A stretch of DNA of 14,417 nt from Chloroflexota bacterium (GCA_025924845.1 JAICHN010000082.1:1-14417), one strand, 5' to 3'; counted from the stretch's first letter, positions 6,879 through 14,315 are shown. Notes: generated from the letters alone by a model not told the origin. Translations and numbers: made by a program.

Positions 6879-8699
6879 TCATTCCATGCTATCCAGGATA
6901 CCGGCAACGGCGGCCCGGACAAGTGGCCCGCAGCGCCGATGCAGTGCCACGTTGGCGGCGCGATCGGTGCGCACCTCCACGATGTGTAGCCCGCCTCGAG
7001 TAATTCCACCCTGAACCGCTTCGCGGAACTCGCCCCACGCCGCGCATCGGGTGTACGCGCCGCCGTACAGCGCGGCGGCGTGGGCGAAGTCGAGACCATG
7101 CGGGGTGCCGAATAACTCCTCAAATGACCACTCGTCGGTCGCCGCTCCGGCGGCTGCCTGGGGCAGGAAGGAGAAAATGCCGCCCCCATCGTTGTGGACT
7201 ACTACGACAACCAGGGAAATGCGGTGACGGTTCGCCGCCAGAAGGCCGTTCATGTCGTGATAAAAGGAGATGTCGCCCAGCACCAATACGGTAGGGTGGT
7301 CGCTCACGCCGGCCACGCCGAGCGCCGAGGATACCACGCCGTCGATGCCGTTGGCGCCTCGATTGGCCAGGAAACGCACCGGCGCCTGCCGTTTGGCAAA
7401 GAAGGTGTCGAGGTCGCGCACCGGCATACTGTTGCCCACGAAGAGGTTGGCGCCGGAGGGCAAAATAGCAGTAAGCTCGGTGAAGATCCTCCCTTCGAAC
7501 GGCTCGTCCATGGCGGCGACGGCGTCGTTGATCGCGGTACGGGCTGCTTCAGCCGCGCTAAGCCATGTTGAGGCCCATGTACTGACGCTCGGCCGCTCGA
7601 CTGAGGGATTGCGCACGGCGCTGAGCACTTCTAACAGAGTGGTACACAAGAGGGTGGGGTCGGCGCGCACGCACTGGGCGGCGAGCAGCGTTGGGTCTTG
7701 CGGCTCGCCTCGCGCCACCAGAATTTGCCGAATCTCCGGACGGCGCTGTAGGTAGTCGAGGAGCGGCTTGGCGGTCGATAGGGCGCCAAAGCGCAAAACT
7801 ACATGCGGAGACTCGTGAGAAACAAAACGCTCATCGCGCAGTAGCATGTCGTAACTATCAATGACCAAGGCAGTGTCATGCGAACCGCAACGAAGGCCGG
7901 AAAGGGGGTCGGCCAGAATTGGATAGCCCAGGCGCCGAGCCAGGACGGTTAGCGGTTCGGCGAGGTCAGGTTCATCCAGCGGCCCGCAAATGATCAATCC
8001 GCGCGGCGCGGCGAGCAGTTCTGCCGCTAGTTCGTTCAAGAGCGCCGGATCGGGAACCAGGACGGGCCGGTTATAGGTCGTGAAGGGTAACCCATCTTCC
8101 CGTCCTTCGCGGCCCGGCACGGACAACGATGCAAGCTGCTCGTTCGGCGCGGGGGTGGGCACGAGCGGTTCCCGAAATGGAAAGTTCAGATGGACTGGGC
8201 CGGCAGGAACCTCCAGGGTGCGCGCCACGGCGCGGCAAGCAGTGACGCGCGCGTAACGGAGTACGTCGTCGCGCGGCGTTGGCACGGCCATTTCCACCGA
8301 CCACTTGACCTGGGCGCCGTAAAACCGGATCTGATCGATGGTTTGGGCGGCGCCGCAATCGCGGAGTTCGGGCGGCCGATCGGCGGTGAGCACCAGAAGC
8401 GGAACGCCGGCATGACGCGCCTCCACCACGGCCGGCATAAAGTTTGCCGCCGCCGTTCCTGAAGTACACACGACAATCGCCGGCATGCCCAGACATTTGG
8501 CGATGCCGAGGGCGAAGAAGGCGGCGGATCGCTCGTCAAGGTGGGTCCAGAGACGGAAACGGGAATCCTTGGCGAAACTGATTGCCAGGGGCGTGGAGCG
8601 GGAGCCGGGACACAGGCAGACATGATGCACGCCCGCGCGCGCGAACTCGTCGACCACGGCGCCGGTGAAGAGATATGCGGGGTCCAGGACGCTAAGCAT
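6879..8699 (-). CDS. menD: SEPHCHC synthase (2-oxoglutarate decarboxylase type)
   Basis: A 606-residue thiamine-diphosphate enzyme that adds the succinic semialdehyde carbanion from 2-oxoglutarate to isochorismate. Motifs: LCPGSRSTPLAI (29-40), HLDERSAAFF with the catalytic Glu56, VVCTSGTAAANFMPA (76-90), LTADRPPELRDCGAAQTIDQ (104-123), FVGNSMPVRDLDTF (420-433), ANRGANGIDG (445-454), and the ThDP/Mg site GDISFYHDMNGL (475-486). The frame is open for another 142 codons upstream, but MLSVLDPAYL at ATG 8699 is the true start: it matches where MenD proteins begin and overlaps the menF stop as TGATG. A 30-base gap separates its stop from menH. Confidence 0.97.
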   Translation of the reverse strand: MLSVLDPAYLFTGAVVDEFARAGVHHVCLCPGSRSTPLAISFAKDSRFRLWTHLDERSAAFFALGIAKCLGMPAIVVCTSGTAAANFMPAVVEARHAGVPLLVLTADRPPELRDCGAAQTIDQIRFYGAQVKWSVEMAVPTPRDDVLRYARVTACRAVARTLEVPAGPVHLNFPFREPLVPTPAPNEQLASLSVPGREGREDGLPFTTYNRPVLVPDPALLNELAAELLAAPRGLIICGPLDEPDLAEPLTVLARRLGYPILADPLSGLRCGSHDTALVIDSYDMLLRDERFVSHESPHVVLRFGALSTAKPLLDYLQRRPEIRQILVARGEPQDPTLLAAQCVRADPTLLCTTLLEVLSAVRNPSVERPSVSTWASTWLSAAEAARTAINDAVAAMDEPFEGRIFTELTAILPSGANLFVGNSMPVRDLDTFFAKRQAPVRFLANRGANGIDGVVSSALGVAGVSDHPTVLVLGDISFYHDMNGLLAANRHRISLVVVVVHNDGGGIFSFLPQAAAGAATDEWSFEELFGTPHGLDFAHAAALYGGAYTRCAAWGEFREAVQGGITRGGLHIVEVRTDRAANVALHRRCGPLVRAAVAGILDSME

Positions 8700-10186
8700 C
8701 AAACCGAGCCGGCCAGCGCGCCGAGCATCGCCTTGAGCTTGAGACACGACTCGCGATATTCGCTCGCCGGATCGGAGTCCCCTACGATGCCGCAACCGGC
8801 GAACAGATGCGCCTGTCGGCCGTCCAGCAGAGCGGATCGGATGGCCACCGCGAACTCTCCTTCGCCATGGCGATCCAGCCAGCCGACCGGACCGGCATAC
8901 CAACCGCGATCGAGCTGCTCGCGGCGCCGAATCAGGGCCAGCGCATCGGTCCGCGGATAGCCGCCCACGGCGGGCGTGGGATGCAACTGAGTCACAAGGT
9001 CGAGGATGCAGGGGCGGGTACCATCGGGACGAACCGCGAGCGTGCCGGCGATCGGTGTATAGAGGTGCTGCACATTGGAGAGGCGGAGCAGGCGGGGGTG
9101 CGAGGCAATGTCCAAACTCTCGCATAGGGGCGCCAGGCTCTCGGCCAGCATCTCGGCGACCACCGCGTGCTCGGTACGATCCTTTGGAGAGGCAAGGAGA
9201 CGAGCCCCCAATGCCTCATCAGCGGTGGGATCGGCGCCTCGACCTATGGAGCCCGCCAGGCAAGAGGTGGCTAATTCGCCGCCGCGCAGGCGCACCAGGC
9301 GCTCGGGCGAGGCTCCTAGAAACACGCTGCCTGGCCGGCCCGATTCCCCGTTCGGTCGAGACACCGCGAACAGGAACGCATCGGGGAAGGTGTCGCGAAG
9401 GCGGCTCAGCGCCGTTCCTGGATTAAACGCGCGATCCGGCAGGGCGATCGTCACCTGTCGGGCCAACACCACCTTGGTCATGTTGCCGTGGCGAACCTCG
9501 GACGCCGCTTCACCGACCAGCCTCTTCCATTCCGCCTCGGGCATGGTGTCCTGAAGCGTAAACGGTTTGCCTGCGTGCGCGTCGTCCGGGCCGGCGGTGT
9601 TCGCGACGGCAAGCGCCTGGTCGCGCAGGTGTAGGGCGGTAGCCGCCAGCAGGTCCGGATCATCCTGCGGACGCACCACGATTGACGTTGTCAGCCAGTG
9701 TTCGCCGGCCACATTTGCCAGAATAAGTGTAGGCAGCACCATGGCGGAGTCGGGAAAGCGGGCCCAAAGGGCGGTGTGGCTGGCCTCGGGATCGAAGCGG
9801 AACCCACCCAGCACAAGCGGTCCGAGTCCCCAGCGATCGGCGGGCGCCTCAATTACAGCGCCCGCGATCATGGCGCGCCATACCGCTGCCGCCTCCGCGA
9901 AACCGTGGCCGGAGGAGGACGGCAACGTGTAGGCGACGCCCAGTCCGGCGATGCTCAAGTAGTGACCGGTTTCCCGATCCCGATGTTCCCAAAAGACGCG
10001 ATCAGGAACCCGGTCCATTGCCGAAAATAGGGCAAGAGGGTCGCACGGATCGACACGTTCGCCGACACTTACCAACACTGTCTCGCCGCCTCTCAGCGCA
10101 CGGCGGTGCCCCTCGCGAAGGGCAGAAGGGAGCGAGTGTGCGGTGGGCCGAGGAGCCGTGGGTCGGAGCAGATCGAGGGTCGTCAC
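8699..10186 (-). CDS. menF: Isochorismate synthase
   Basis: A 495-residue chorismate-binding enzyme that converts chorismate to isochorismate, the entry step of the pathway. The C-terminal catalytic domain carries the general base Lys238 (GNMTKVVLARQ), FLGASPERLVRL (289-300; Glu295 is the likely general acid), LAGSIGRG (310-317), SPKDRTEH (333-340), TQLHPTPAVGGYP (399-411) and the Mg site GCGIVGDSDPASEYRESCLK (464-483). The lysine base marks isochorismate/salicylate synthases rather than anthranilate synthase, and being followed by menD makes it MenF. The start is GTG 10186, with TAGGAA a few bases upstream. It begins only 12 bases from a 42-bp palindrome, so the promoter must lie in or beyond that palindrome. 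Confidence 0.95.
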   Translation of the reverse strand: MTTLDLLRPTAPRPTAHSLPSALREGHRRALRGGETVLVSVGERVDPCDPLALFSAMDRVPDRVFWEHRDRETGHYLSIAGLGVAYTLPSSSGHGFAEAAAVWRAMIAGAVIEAPADRWGLGPLVLGGFRFDPEASHTALWARFPDSAMVLPTLILANVAGEHWLTTSIVVRPQDDPDLLAATALHLRDQALAVANTAGPDDAHAGKPFTLQDTMPEAEWKRLVGEAASEVRHGNMTKVVLARQVTIALPDRAFNPGTALSRLRDTFPDAFLFAVSRPNGESGRPGSVFLGASPERLVRLRGGELATSCLAGSIGRGADPTADEALGARLLASPKDRTEHAVVAEMLAESLAPLCESLDIASHPRLLRLSNVQHLYTPIAGTLAVRPDGTRPCILDLVTQLHPTPAVGGYPRTDALALIRRREQLDRGWYAGPVGWLDRHGEGEFAVAIRSALLDGRQAHLFAGCGIVGDSDPASEYRESCLKLKAMLGALAGSV

Positions 10187-10198
10187 GTATTCCTACCA

Positions 10199-10240
10199 AC
10201 TACTGGTAACCGACCGACGCGTCGGTCGGTTACCAGTAGT
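10199..10240. promoter_or_regulatory. Perfect 42-bp palindrome between menF and menG, probable TetR operator
   Basis: Each 21-base arm is the exact reverse complement of the other with no central spacer; the left arm runs ACTACTGGTAACCGACCGAC plus G and the centre is ACGCGT. The inner ACCGACCG/CGGTCGGT repeat is typical of TetR-family operators. The palindrome ends 12 bases upstream of the menF GTG and 43 bases upstream of the menG ATG, so one occupied site could repress both directions. Its length would suit two dimers, as known for QacR, whose operator also has a GACCGA core. In RNA from either strand it would form a 21-bp hairpin. No convincing -35/-10 pair can be read beside it. The palindrome is certain; its ligand, the TetR protein encoded after menG, is inferred. 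Confidence 0.85.
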
Positions 10241-10283
10241 GTACCATGGCAGTACGACGTTTCCAAGCGAAGGAGTCCAACCA

Positions 10284-11045
10284 ATGGCCCAGGCAGCAAT
10301 GCCGGACGGCGAGTACGGCGCCCAACTGACCGGTCAGGCGCGGGCGGAGTATGTGCGATCGCTCTTCGCCCGCATCGTGCCACGCTACGACCTATTCAAC
10401 ACGCTCTCTACGTTCGGCCAGGACCGCCGCTGGCGACGTATTCTGGTGCGCCTAGCGGCCGTGCCCGCCTCGGGCCGAGTGCTGGACGTGGCAACCGGTA
10501 CGGGCGCGGTGGCCTTTGCCCTGGCCAGGCAGACACCCACCGCGCACGTAGAAGCATTGGACTTCTGCGCTCCCATGATCGACCGCGCCCAAGCCCTGGC
10601 CGAGACGCGAACCGGCATCGCGGCGGGAGTAACCGCGGTGCCTACGTTTGTCGTGGGCGACATCCTCGCCCTACCCTACGACGACAATTCGTTCGACGCG
10701 GTGACCATCTCGTTCGGCATTCGCAATGTGGCCGATATTCCACGTGCCCTGAACGAGATCCGTCGGGTCTTGAAGCCGGGCGGGCGCTTCGTCTGCCTCG
10801 AATTGACCCATCCCCGATCGCCGCTGATTCGTATTCCCTTCCATTTCTACTTCTATCGTCTGTCGCCGCTGCTGGGCGCACTGTTGTCCGGTGACCGAGA
10901 CGCCTATACCTATCTACCGCATTCGTTGACCCAGTTTCCCGACGCGGCACATTTGGCCCAGTTGATGCGGGAGGCGGGGTTTACCCTGGTGCGGCATCGC
11001 ACGCTCAACCTGGGGACCATCGCCATTCATCGAGGGCTGAAGTAG
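10284..11045 (+). CDS. menG: Demethylmenaquinone methyltransferase (UbiE/MenG)
   Basis: A 253-residue SAM-dependent C-methyltransferase for the last step of menaquinone synthesis. The UbiE/COQ5 N-terminal signature is clear in YDLFNTLSTFGQDRRWR (35-51), SAM motif I is VLDVATGTG (66-74), the acidic loop is ALDFCAPMI (91-99), and FGIRNVAD (144-151) plus RVLKPGGRF (161-169) complete the family pattern. The start ATG 10284 is preceded by AAGGAG at good spacing; the frame is open further upstream but would run through the palindrome. It lies divergent from the other men genes and upstream of tetR. Bacteria with ubiquinone use the same enzyme for both quinones; no ubiquinone gene is seen here, so MenG is the better name. 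Confidence 0.95.
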   Translation: MAQAAMPDGEYGAQLTGQARAEYVRSLFARIVPRYDLFNTLSTFGQDRRWRRILVRLAAVPASGRVLDVATGTGAVAFALARQTPTAHVEALDFCAPMIDRAQALAETRTGIAAGVTAVPTFVVGDILALPYDDNSFDAVTISFGIRNVADIPRALNEIRRVLKPGGRFVCLELTHPRSPLIRIPFHFYFYRLSPLLGALLSGDRDAYTYLPHSLTQFPDAAHLAQLMREAGFTLVRHRTLNLGTIAIHRGLK

Positions 11046-11050
11046 CCGCC

Positions 11051-11695
11051 ATGGAGGAGCGGGCGGCCCGCGGCGGGCGTGACAAGGCCGCCACCCGCGA
11101 GCGGATCCTCCAGGCGGCGATCGATGTGTTCGGCGAGCGCGGCTACCAGGCGGCGAGCATGGACGAGATCGCGCGGCGGGCCGGCAGCTCGAAAGGAGGA
11201 GTGTACTTTCACTTCGCCAATAAGCAGGCCATCTTCGAGGCGCTGATCTCCGAGTTGGTCATGCTGTTGGAGGCTGATGTACGAGCGGCGATTGGCCAGG
11301 CGCATGGTGCGTTGGCGCGCGTGAACGCCGCGCTGTCGGTGGCGATCCAGACCTTCGCCGCCCATCCTGGGCTCACTCGTCTGCTCCTGGTTGAGGTCAA
11401 CGGTCTAGGACATCCCTTCGACCAAGAGATTCGGGCTGCCCGCGGCGTATTTCTGGGCGTGATTGAGTCATACCTGACCCACGCCGTGGAGGAAGGGGTC
11501 ATAGCACCGCTCGACACCCACATCGCGGCGTGCGTCTGGCTCGGAGCGATCAATGAAGTGGTGGTGCAATGGCTCTACGCCGAGAGCCCAAGCAAATCGG
11601 CTCTGGAAGCGGCGCTGCCGGCGCTCCGGTCGGCGCTGCTACGGAGTATCGGGGTACAAGAGGAAGCGCCAGGTCAACCCGCGGCGCGAAGGTAG
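11051..11695 (+). CDS. TetR/AcrR-family transcriptional regulator
   Basis: A 214-residue TetR-family repressor. The N-terminal helix-turn-helix is complete: TRERILQAAIDVFGERGYQA (15-34), SMDEIARRAGSSKGGVYFHF (36-55), then ANKQAIFEAL. Residues from about 70 form the helical ligand and dimerisation domain. It starts five bases after the menG stop, so it is probably co-transcribed with menG. There is no strong ribosome binding site (GAGGG is about 15 bases upstream), which suggests low or coupled translation. The nearby 42-bp palindrome is the natural operator, giving autoregulation together with control of menF-E and menG. The ligand is unknown; a quinone, a pathway intermediate or an acyl-CoA would be reasonable. 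The 3' end overlaps the convergent toxin gene by 22 bases. Confidence 0.92.
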   Translation: MEERAARGGRDKAATRERILQAAIDVFGERGYQAASMDEIARRAGSSKGGVYFHFANKQAIFEALISELVMLLEADVRAAIGQAHGALARVNAALSVAIQTFAAHPGLTRLLLVEVNGLGHPFDQEIRAARGVFLGVIESYLTHAVEEGVIAPLDTHIAACVWLGAINEVVVQWLYAESPSKSALEAALPALRSALLRSIGVQEEAPGQPAARR

Positions 11696-12051
11696 ACTAC
11701 CCGATCGGTCCAATCCTCCGCGCCGGCATCGCGCCACAAGGCGAGAAGTGCCTTGATGAGTACGCCTGTATTGCCCTCGGCTTTGGCCCGGTGATCAACG
11801 AAGATAACCCCAGCATGTGAAGTGTTCCCATGGGCCAAATCTTTCAGCAAGGGTGCGATAGTCCGGAGATCGCGCGTCACCAGCGTCCATCCTTGCTCGC
11901 GCGCATGGTTCAGGATCAGCCAATCCGGCGCCCCCAGATGCGCTCCTTCCATCCACGGCCGCATACAGATCACCTCTACGGCCGGATGGTGAGCGCGGAG
12001 CTGCCGCGCATCCTCCTCCGAGAAGTGCTCATCCAGCAGGAGACGTAACAT
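11674..12051 (-). CDS. DUF5615/PIN-like ribonuclease toxin
   Basis: A 125-residue protein of the Mut7-C/PIN-like DUF5615 type, the nuclease half of a VapC-like toxin-antitoxin pair. It begins MLRLLLDEHFSEEDARQLR, where Asp7-Glu8 is the first acidic site. DWLILNHAREQGWTLVTRD (43-61) carries the helix and the second conserved acidic residue Asp61, and GVIFVDHRA (81-89) gives a further acidic residue. The start at ATG 12051 is preferred over an in-frame TTG six bases earlier. It overlaps the upstream antitoxin gene by 23 bases, so translation is probably coupled. RNase activity is inferred from the family. Confidence 0.8.
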   Translation of the reverse strand: MLRLLLDEHFSEEDARQLRAHHPAVEVICMRPWMEGAHLGAPDWLILNHAREQGWTLVTRDLRTIAPLLKDLAHGNTSHAGVIFVDHRAKAEGNTGVLIKALLALWRDAGAEDWTDRVVYLRAAG

Positions 12052-12496
12052 CGTCAACTGCTTGCTTATTCACTTGATCCATGGAAAGTTCAATGACACG
12101 AGTTTGTGGCAGTAGTCGGCGGAGCGCGGCAGCATCATATGCAGCGTTGTCCTGCAAGGCGGCCTCAATCTCGTCGGTATAGGCTTCCGTATAGTTCAGC
12201 GCCGCTTGCACACGCGAGAGCGGCCATCCCAGGTATGCGGCAGTCCCGGCAAGATCGCCCCCTCGTTCGCGGGCAAGCATGGCCACCTCCCACACCGCCA
12301 GGCTCGACCCCTGCATGTATGCTTGCCGGCCAACTATGGAATCGCGGAACTCAATGAAGGCGAACTCGGACATGCGGAGTGCCTCTTCAATCAGCCGCGC
12401 CCCTGTCTCACCTTGAGAATAGCCAAGGCGACGCGCAAGGCGCTTGAGGCGTTCACTCTGTGTATCCTGCAGCCTGATGGTAATCACTTGTGACAT
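12029..12496 (-). CDS. Ribbon-helix-helix plus DUF433 antitoxin
   Basis: A 155-residue protein with two parts. Residues 1-45 (MSQVITIRLQDTQSERLKRL, then ARRLGYSQGETGARLIEEAL) look like a ribbon-helix-helix DNA-binding domain. Residues about 56-113 match DUF433: GRQAYMQGSSLAVWEVAMLA is followed by YLGWPLSRVQAALNYTEAYTDEI. DUF433 proteins are the usual partners of DUF5615/VapC45-like toxins, and the overlapping toxin gene downstream supports the antitoxin role. The N-terminus probably binds its own operator and the C-terminal part the toxin. ATG 12496 is preceded by GGGGG about ten bases upstream. The last 35 residues are acidic and probably flexible, a region that often wraps the toxin. Confidence 0.8.
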   Translation of the reverse strand: MSQVITIRLQDTQSERLKRLARRLGYSQGETGARLIEEALRMSEFAFIEFRDSIVGRQAYMQGSSLAVWEVAMLARERGGDLAGTAAYLGWPLSRVQAALNYTEAYTDEIEAALQDNAAYDAAALRRLLPQTRVIELSMDQVNKQAVDDVTSPAG

Positions 12497-12525
12497 GCGC
12501 CGACCCCCAGCCTTGACTTGTATGC

Positions 12526-12547
12526 GTTGTAGTTATTGTAACAACTA
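12526..12547. promoter_or_regulatory. AT-rich inverted repeats upstream of the toxin-antitoxin operon
   Basis: An AT-rich island in otherwise GC-rich DNA holds nested repeats: GTTGT-N10-ACAAC (12526-12545), TAGTT-N8-AACTA (12530-12547), and TTGTAACAA (12536-12544), a perfect 9-base palindrome. It lies 30-51 bases upstream of the antitoxin ATG, a natural place for the promoter and an autoregulatory ribbon-helix-helix site. The exact -35/-10 is unclear. Confidence 0.5.
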
Positions 12548-12643
12548 TCTCCCAGCTCAGGATTATCGCCGCCTGACCGCTGAGGCTCGCCGGACTGCGT
12601 AAGGGTGCTTCGTCTGGCGCCCGACCTAGCCGTGGAAGTGGTA

Positions 12644-12666
12644 TCACCCTCCTAGAGCGAGGGTGA
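12644..12666. repeat. Hairpin without U-tract
   Basis: TCACCCTC (12644-12651) and GAGGGTGA (12659-12666) form an exact 8-bp stem with loop CTAGAGC. No T-run follows on either strand, so it is not a typical intrinsic terminator. It may be the relic end of a small element or a regulatory hairpin; function unknown. Confidence 0.45.
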
Positions 12667-12734
12667 CCTGGCCGCCGAGGCCTGCCCGTTTTCGTTCGGC
12701 ACACGCCTGGTGGGGGATCGGGCTGCCGAAGCAG

Positions 12735-12860
12735 CAGAATGTGGATACATTCCGCCAGGGCGGCGGTCTGCCCTCGGCCACGCTCGGCATTTAGGATACG
12801 CTGGATGGGGAGAACGTGGTGCCCGGCTTCCGCTATCCGGTGTCTGCCCTATGCCGCTAG
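12735..12860 (+). pseudogene. C-terminal remnant of a Uma2-family endonuclease
   Basis: In one plus-strand frame the codons ending at the TAG of 12858 read DTLDGENVVPGFRYPVSALC (12795-12854). This matches the conserved C-terminal end of Uma2 (DUF820) restriction-like nucleases, normally of the form DTLDGxDVLPGFRxPVxxLF. A TAG at 12792-12794 interrupts the frame just before it. Upstream codons (NVDTFRQGGGLPSATLG) plausibly continue the family's final strands. The nuclease core and start are absent, so this is a decayed relic. Uma2 genes are numerous in Chloroflexota and Cyanobacteria. The match is from memory of the family pattern and rests on about 20 residues. Confidence 0.6.
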
Positions 12861-13145
12861 ACTTGCTCGGTATCGCCGGCGCGGCGACTCTCGTCCCAAC
12901 CTCGTCGCGTGCATGCGAGTAGCGACTGTCCCAAGATAGAGGACTTTGCCGAAAAGGGGGCCGATCGATGGTTGCAAGTTCGATCTCCTCGGGTTGCGAG
13001 CTTGGGGAATGGTCGTTTGTCGGACTACCGGCGGCCGAGTTGGGCTGGGCTGTCTTCGGCAAGGCATGCATGCGTGTGGCTTTGCTGGAGTGCGGGGGCT
13101 GTGGGGCACCCGAGCGAATTTGCTGCCTGTGAAAGCGAGAAGAAG
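12861..13145. other. Intergenic stretch with no recognisable gene
   Basis: Between the Uma2 remnant and the phosphotransferase start I see no coding signal that stands out. The phosphotransferase frame is open upstream to 12909, but those codons show no family resemblance and no start with a good ribosome binding site. The stretch may be more decayed sequence plus the promoter of the next gene, though no clear hexamers are visible. Confidence 0.4.
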
Positions 13146-14300
13146 ATGTCTGGTACGCCGGATCCCGCAAGGATCGATCGCGAGACTCTCAGCGGCCCGG
13201 TCCGCATCTTGCTGGGGCGCATGACGGCGGCCCTCATTGACTGGCACAGTAGTCCACTGGTGGGCGGAGGGGACCCGAAGACCGCCGGGGTGTTCCGTGT
13301 TGCGGGACGTGCCGACGATCACGGCGAGACCCTCTCTTGGTCGCTGGTGCTCAAGGTGCTCCGTCCCACAGGTGAGGACACCGACCCGACCCACCCAAAC
13401 TACTTGAAACGCGAGGTGCTTGCCTACCAATCTGGACTGCTCGCGACATTACCAAGCGGAGTGACCGCTCCCCGCTACTTCGGCGTCACCGAGTACGACG
13501 ACTGTGTATGGCTCTGGCTGGAAGAGATCCGGGACGGCTGGGCTCCCCGGTGGACACTCGATTCCTATGGCAGGGCGGCCTATCTCCTTGGGCAGTTCAA
13601 CGGTGTCTGTGCAAAGGACCTAACGCCGTTCAATGCACCCTGGTGGTGTCACGGCTGGCTCGAGGGCTGGCTCGCCCAATTTTCCGCCGGAATGGCGGAA
13701 TCCCTGGGACGCGTGCTCGACCGCCCCCTGGTGCGGCAGGTGTGCTCCAGCGAAAATGCCGCCCGCTTCTTCCAGCTGTTTGCCGACCGTGCGACATTCG
13801 TCACCGCACTGGACGGCCTCCCCCAAAGCTTCTGTCATCATGACGCCTGAGGCCGTAATCTGGTGCTCCACTCCGATCCAGCGGGACACGACCAGGCCAT
13901 GCTGATCGCCTGGTCCGATGCCGGGAGCGGCGCGCTCGGACAGGAGCTGGCTGCCTTTATTTGGGCACCGGTGATCTACTTTGACGTGGCGATCGACGAC
14001 CGCTACGAGCTGGAAGCCGTAGCCTGGTCCCGATACCTGGATGGGCTGCGGGACGGAGGGTGGCGTGGCGATCCTAGCGTCGTGCGACTCGGCTGTGATC
14101 GCTACACCGGCGATGTCGCCTTACGCAGTCTGACCATCGCGTGGCTCTGTGAGAAATGGTTGCCTGACGAACGACACCATCAGGGGCTGGCGACCTATTT
14201 TGGACGCACCATCGAGGAGATTATTCAGGTGCATGCGAGACTCCTGCCCGTGCTCCTCGATCGCGCGGATGAGGCACGTCGGTTGATGTGTACGATCTAA
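13146..14300 (+). pseudogene. Aminoglycoside-phosphotransferase-like gene broken by in-frame TGA
   Basis: From ATG 13146 (preceded by GCGAGAAGAAG) one frame runs 384 codons to TAA 14300, interrupted only by TGA at 13848-13850 (codon 235). The product resembles the APH/choline-kinase fold: a nucleotide-binding lobe with VLKVLRP and YLKREVLAYQSGLL (the lysine and Glu of small-molecule kinases), then CHHDA-stop-GRNLVLHSD. The stop lies inside the HxDxxxxN catalytic motif (His231, Asp233, Asn238), where relatives often have Trp, so a TGG to TGA change is likely. The following metal-binding IDW reads IAW (residues 254-256), so the DFG-like Asp is also lost. Two lesions at the active site point to a pseudogene rather than a sequencing error. 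The C-terminal half stays open for 149 codons, so the loss looks recent. Substrate of the ancestor unknown. Confidence 0.8.
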
Positions 14301-14315
14301 GACAACAGGCTCACT

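Noticed and set aside
8700..9125. A 142-codon N-terminal extension of menD
   Set aside because: It lies out of frame over the menF end, matches nothing in MenD, and the internal ATG 8699 gives the normal MenD N-terminus with TGATG coupling.
10106..10894. Alternative plus-strand frame of 262 codons across the palindrome and menG
   Set aside because: Arg/Pro-rich translation typical of a shifted frame; the menG frame carries the methyltransferase motifs.
12909..13145. N-terminal extension of the phosphotransferase to the ATG at 12909
   Set aside because: The extra 79 codons have no resemblance to the family and no good ribosome binding site; the ATG at 13146 has a purine-rich leader and a natural N-terminus.
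12849..13430. Minus-strand frame of 193 codons opposite the phosphotransferase start
   Set aside because: No family resemblance, and the plus-strand frame shows kinase-fold motifs over the shared part.
13848..13850. TGA decoded as Trp or selenocysteine
   Set aside because: menB, menD and menF all end in TGA, so it is a normal stop here; no selenocysteine insertion hairpin is evident after it, and the residue is not a typical Sec site.
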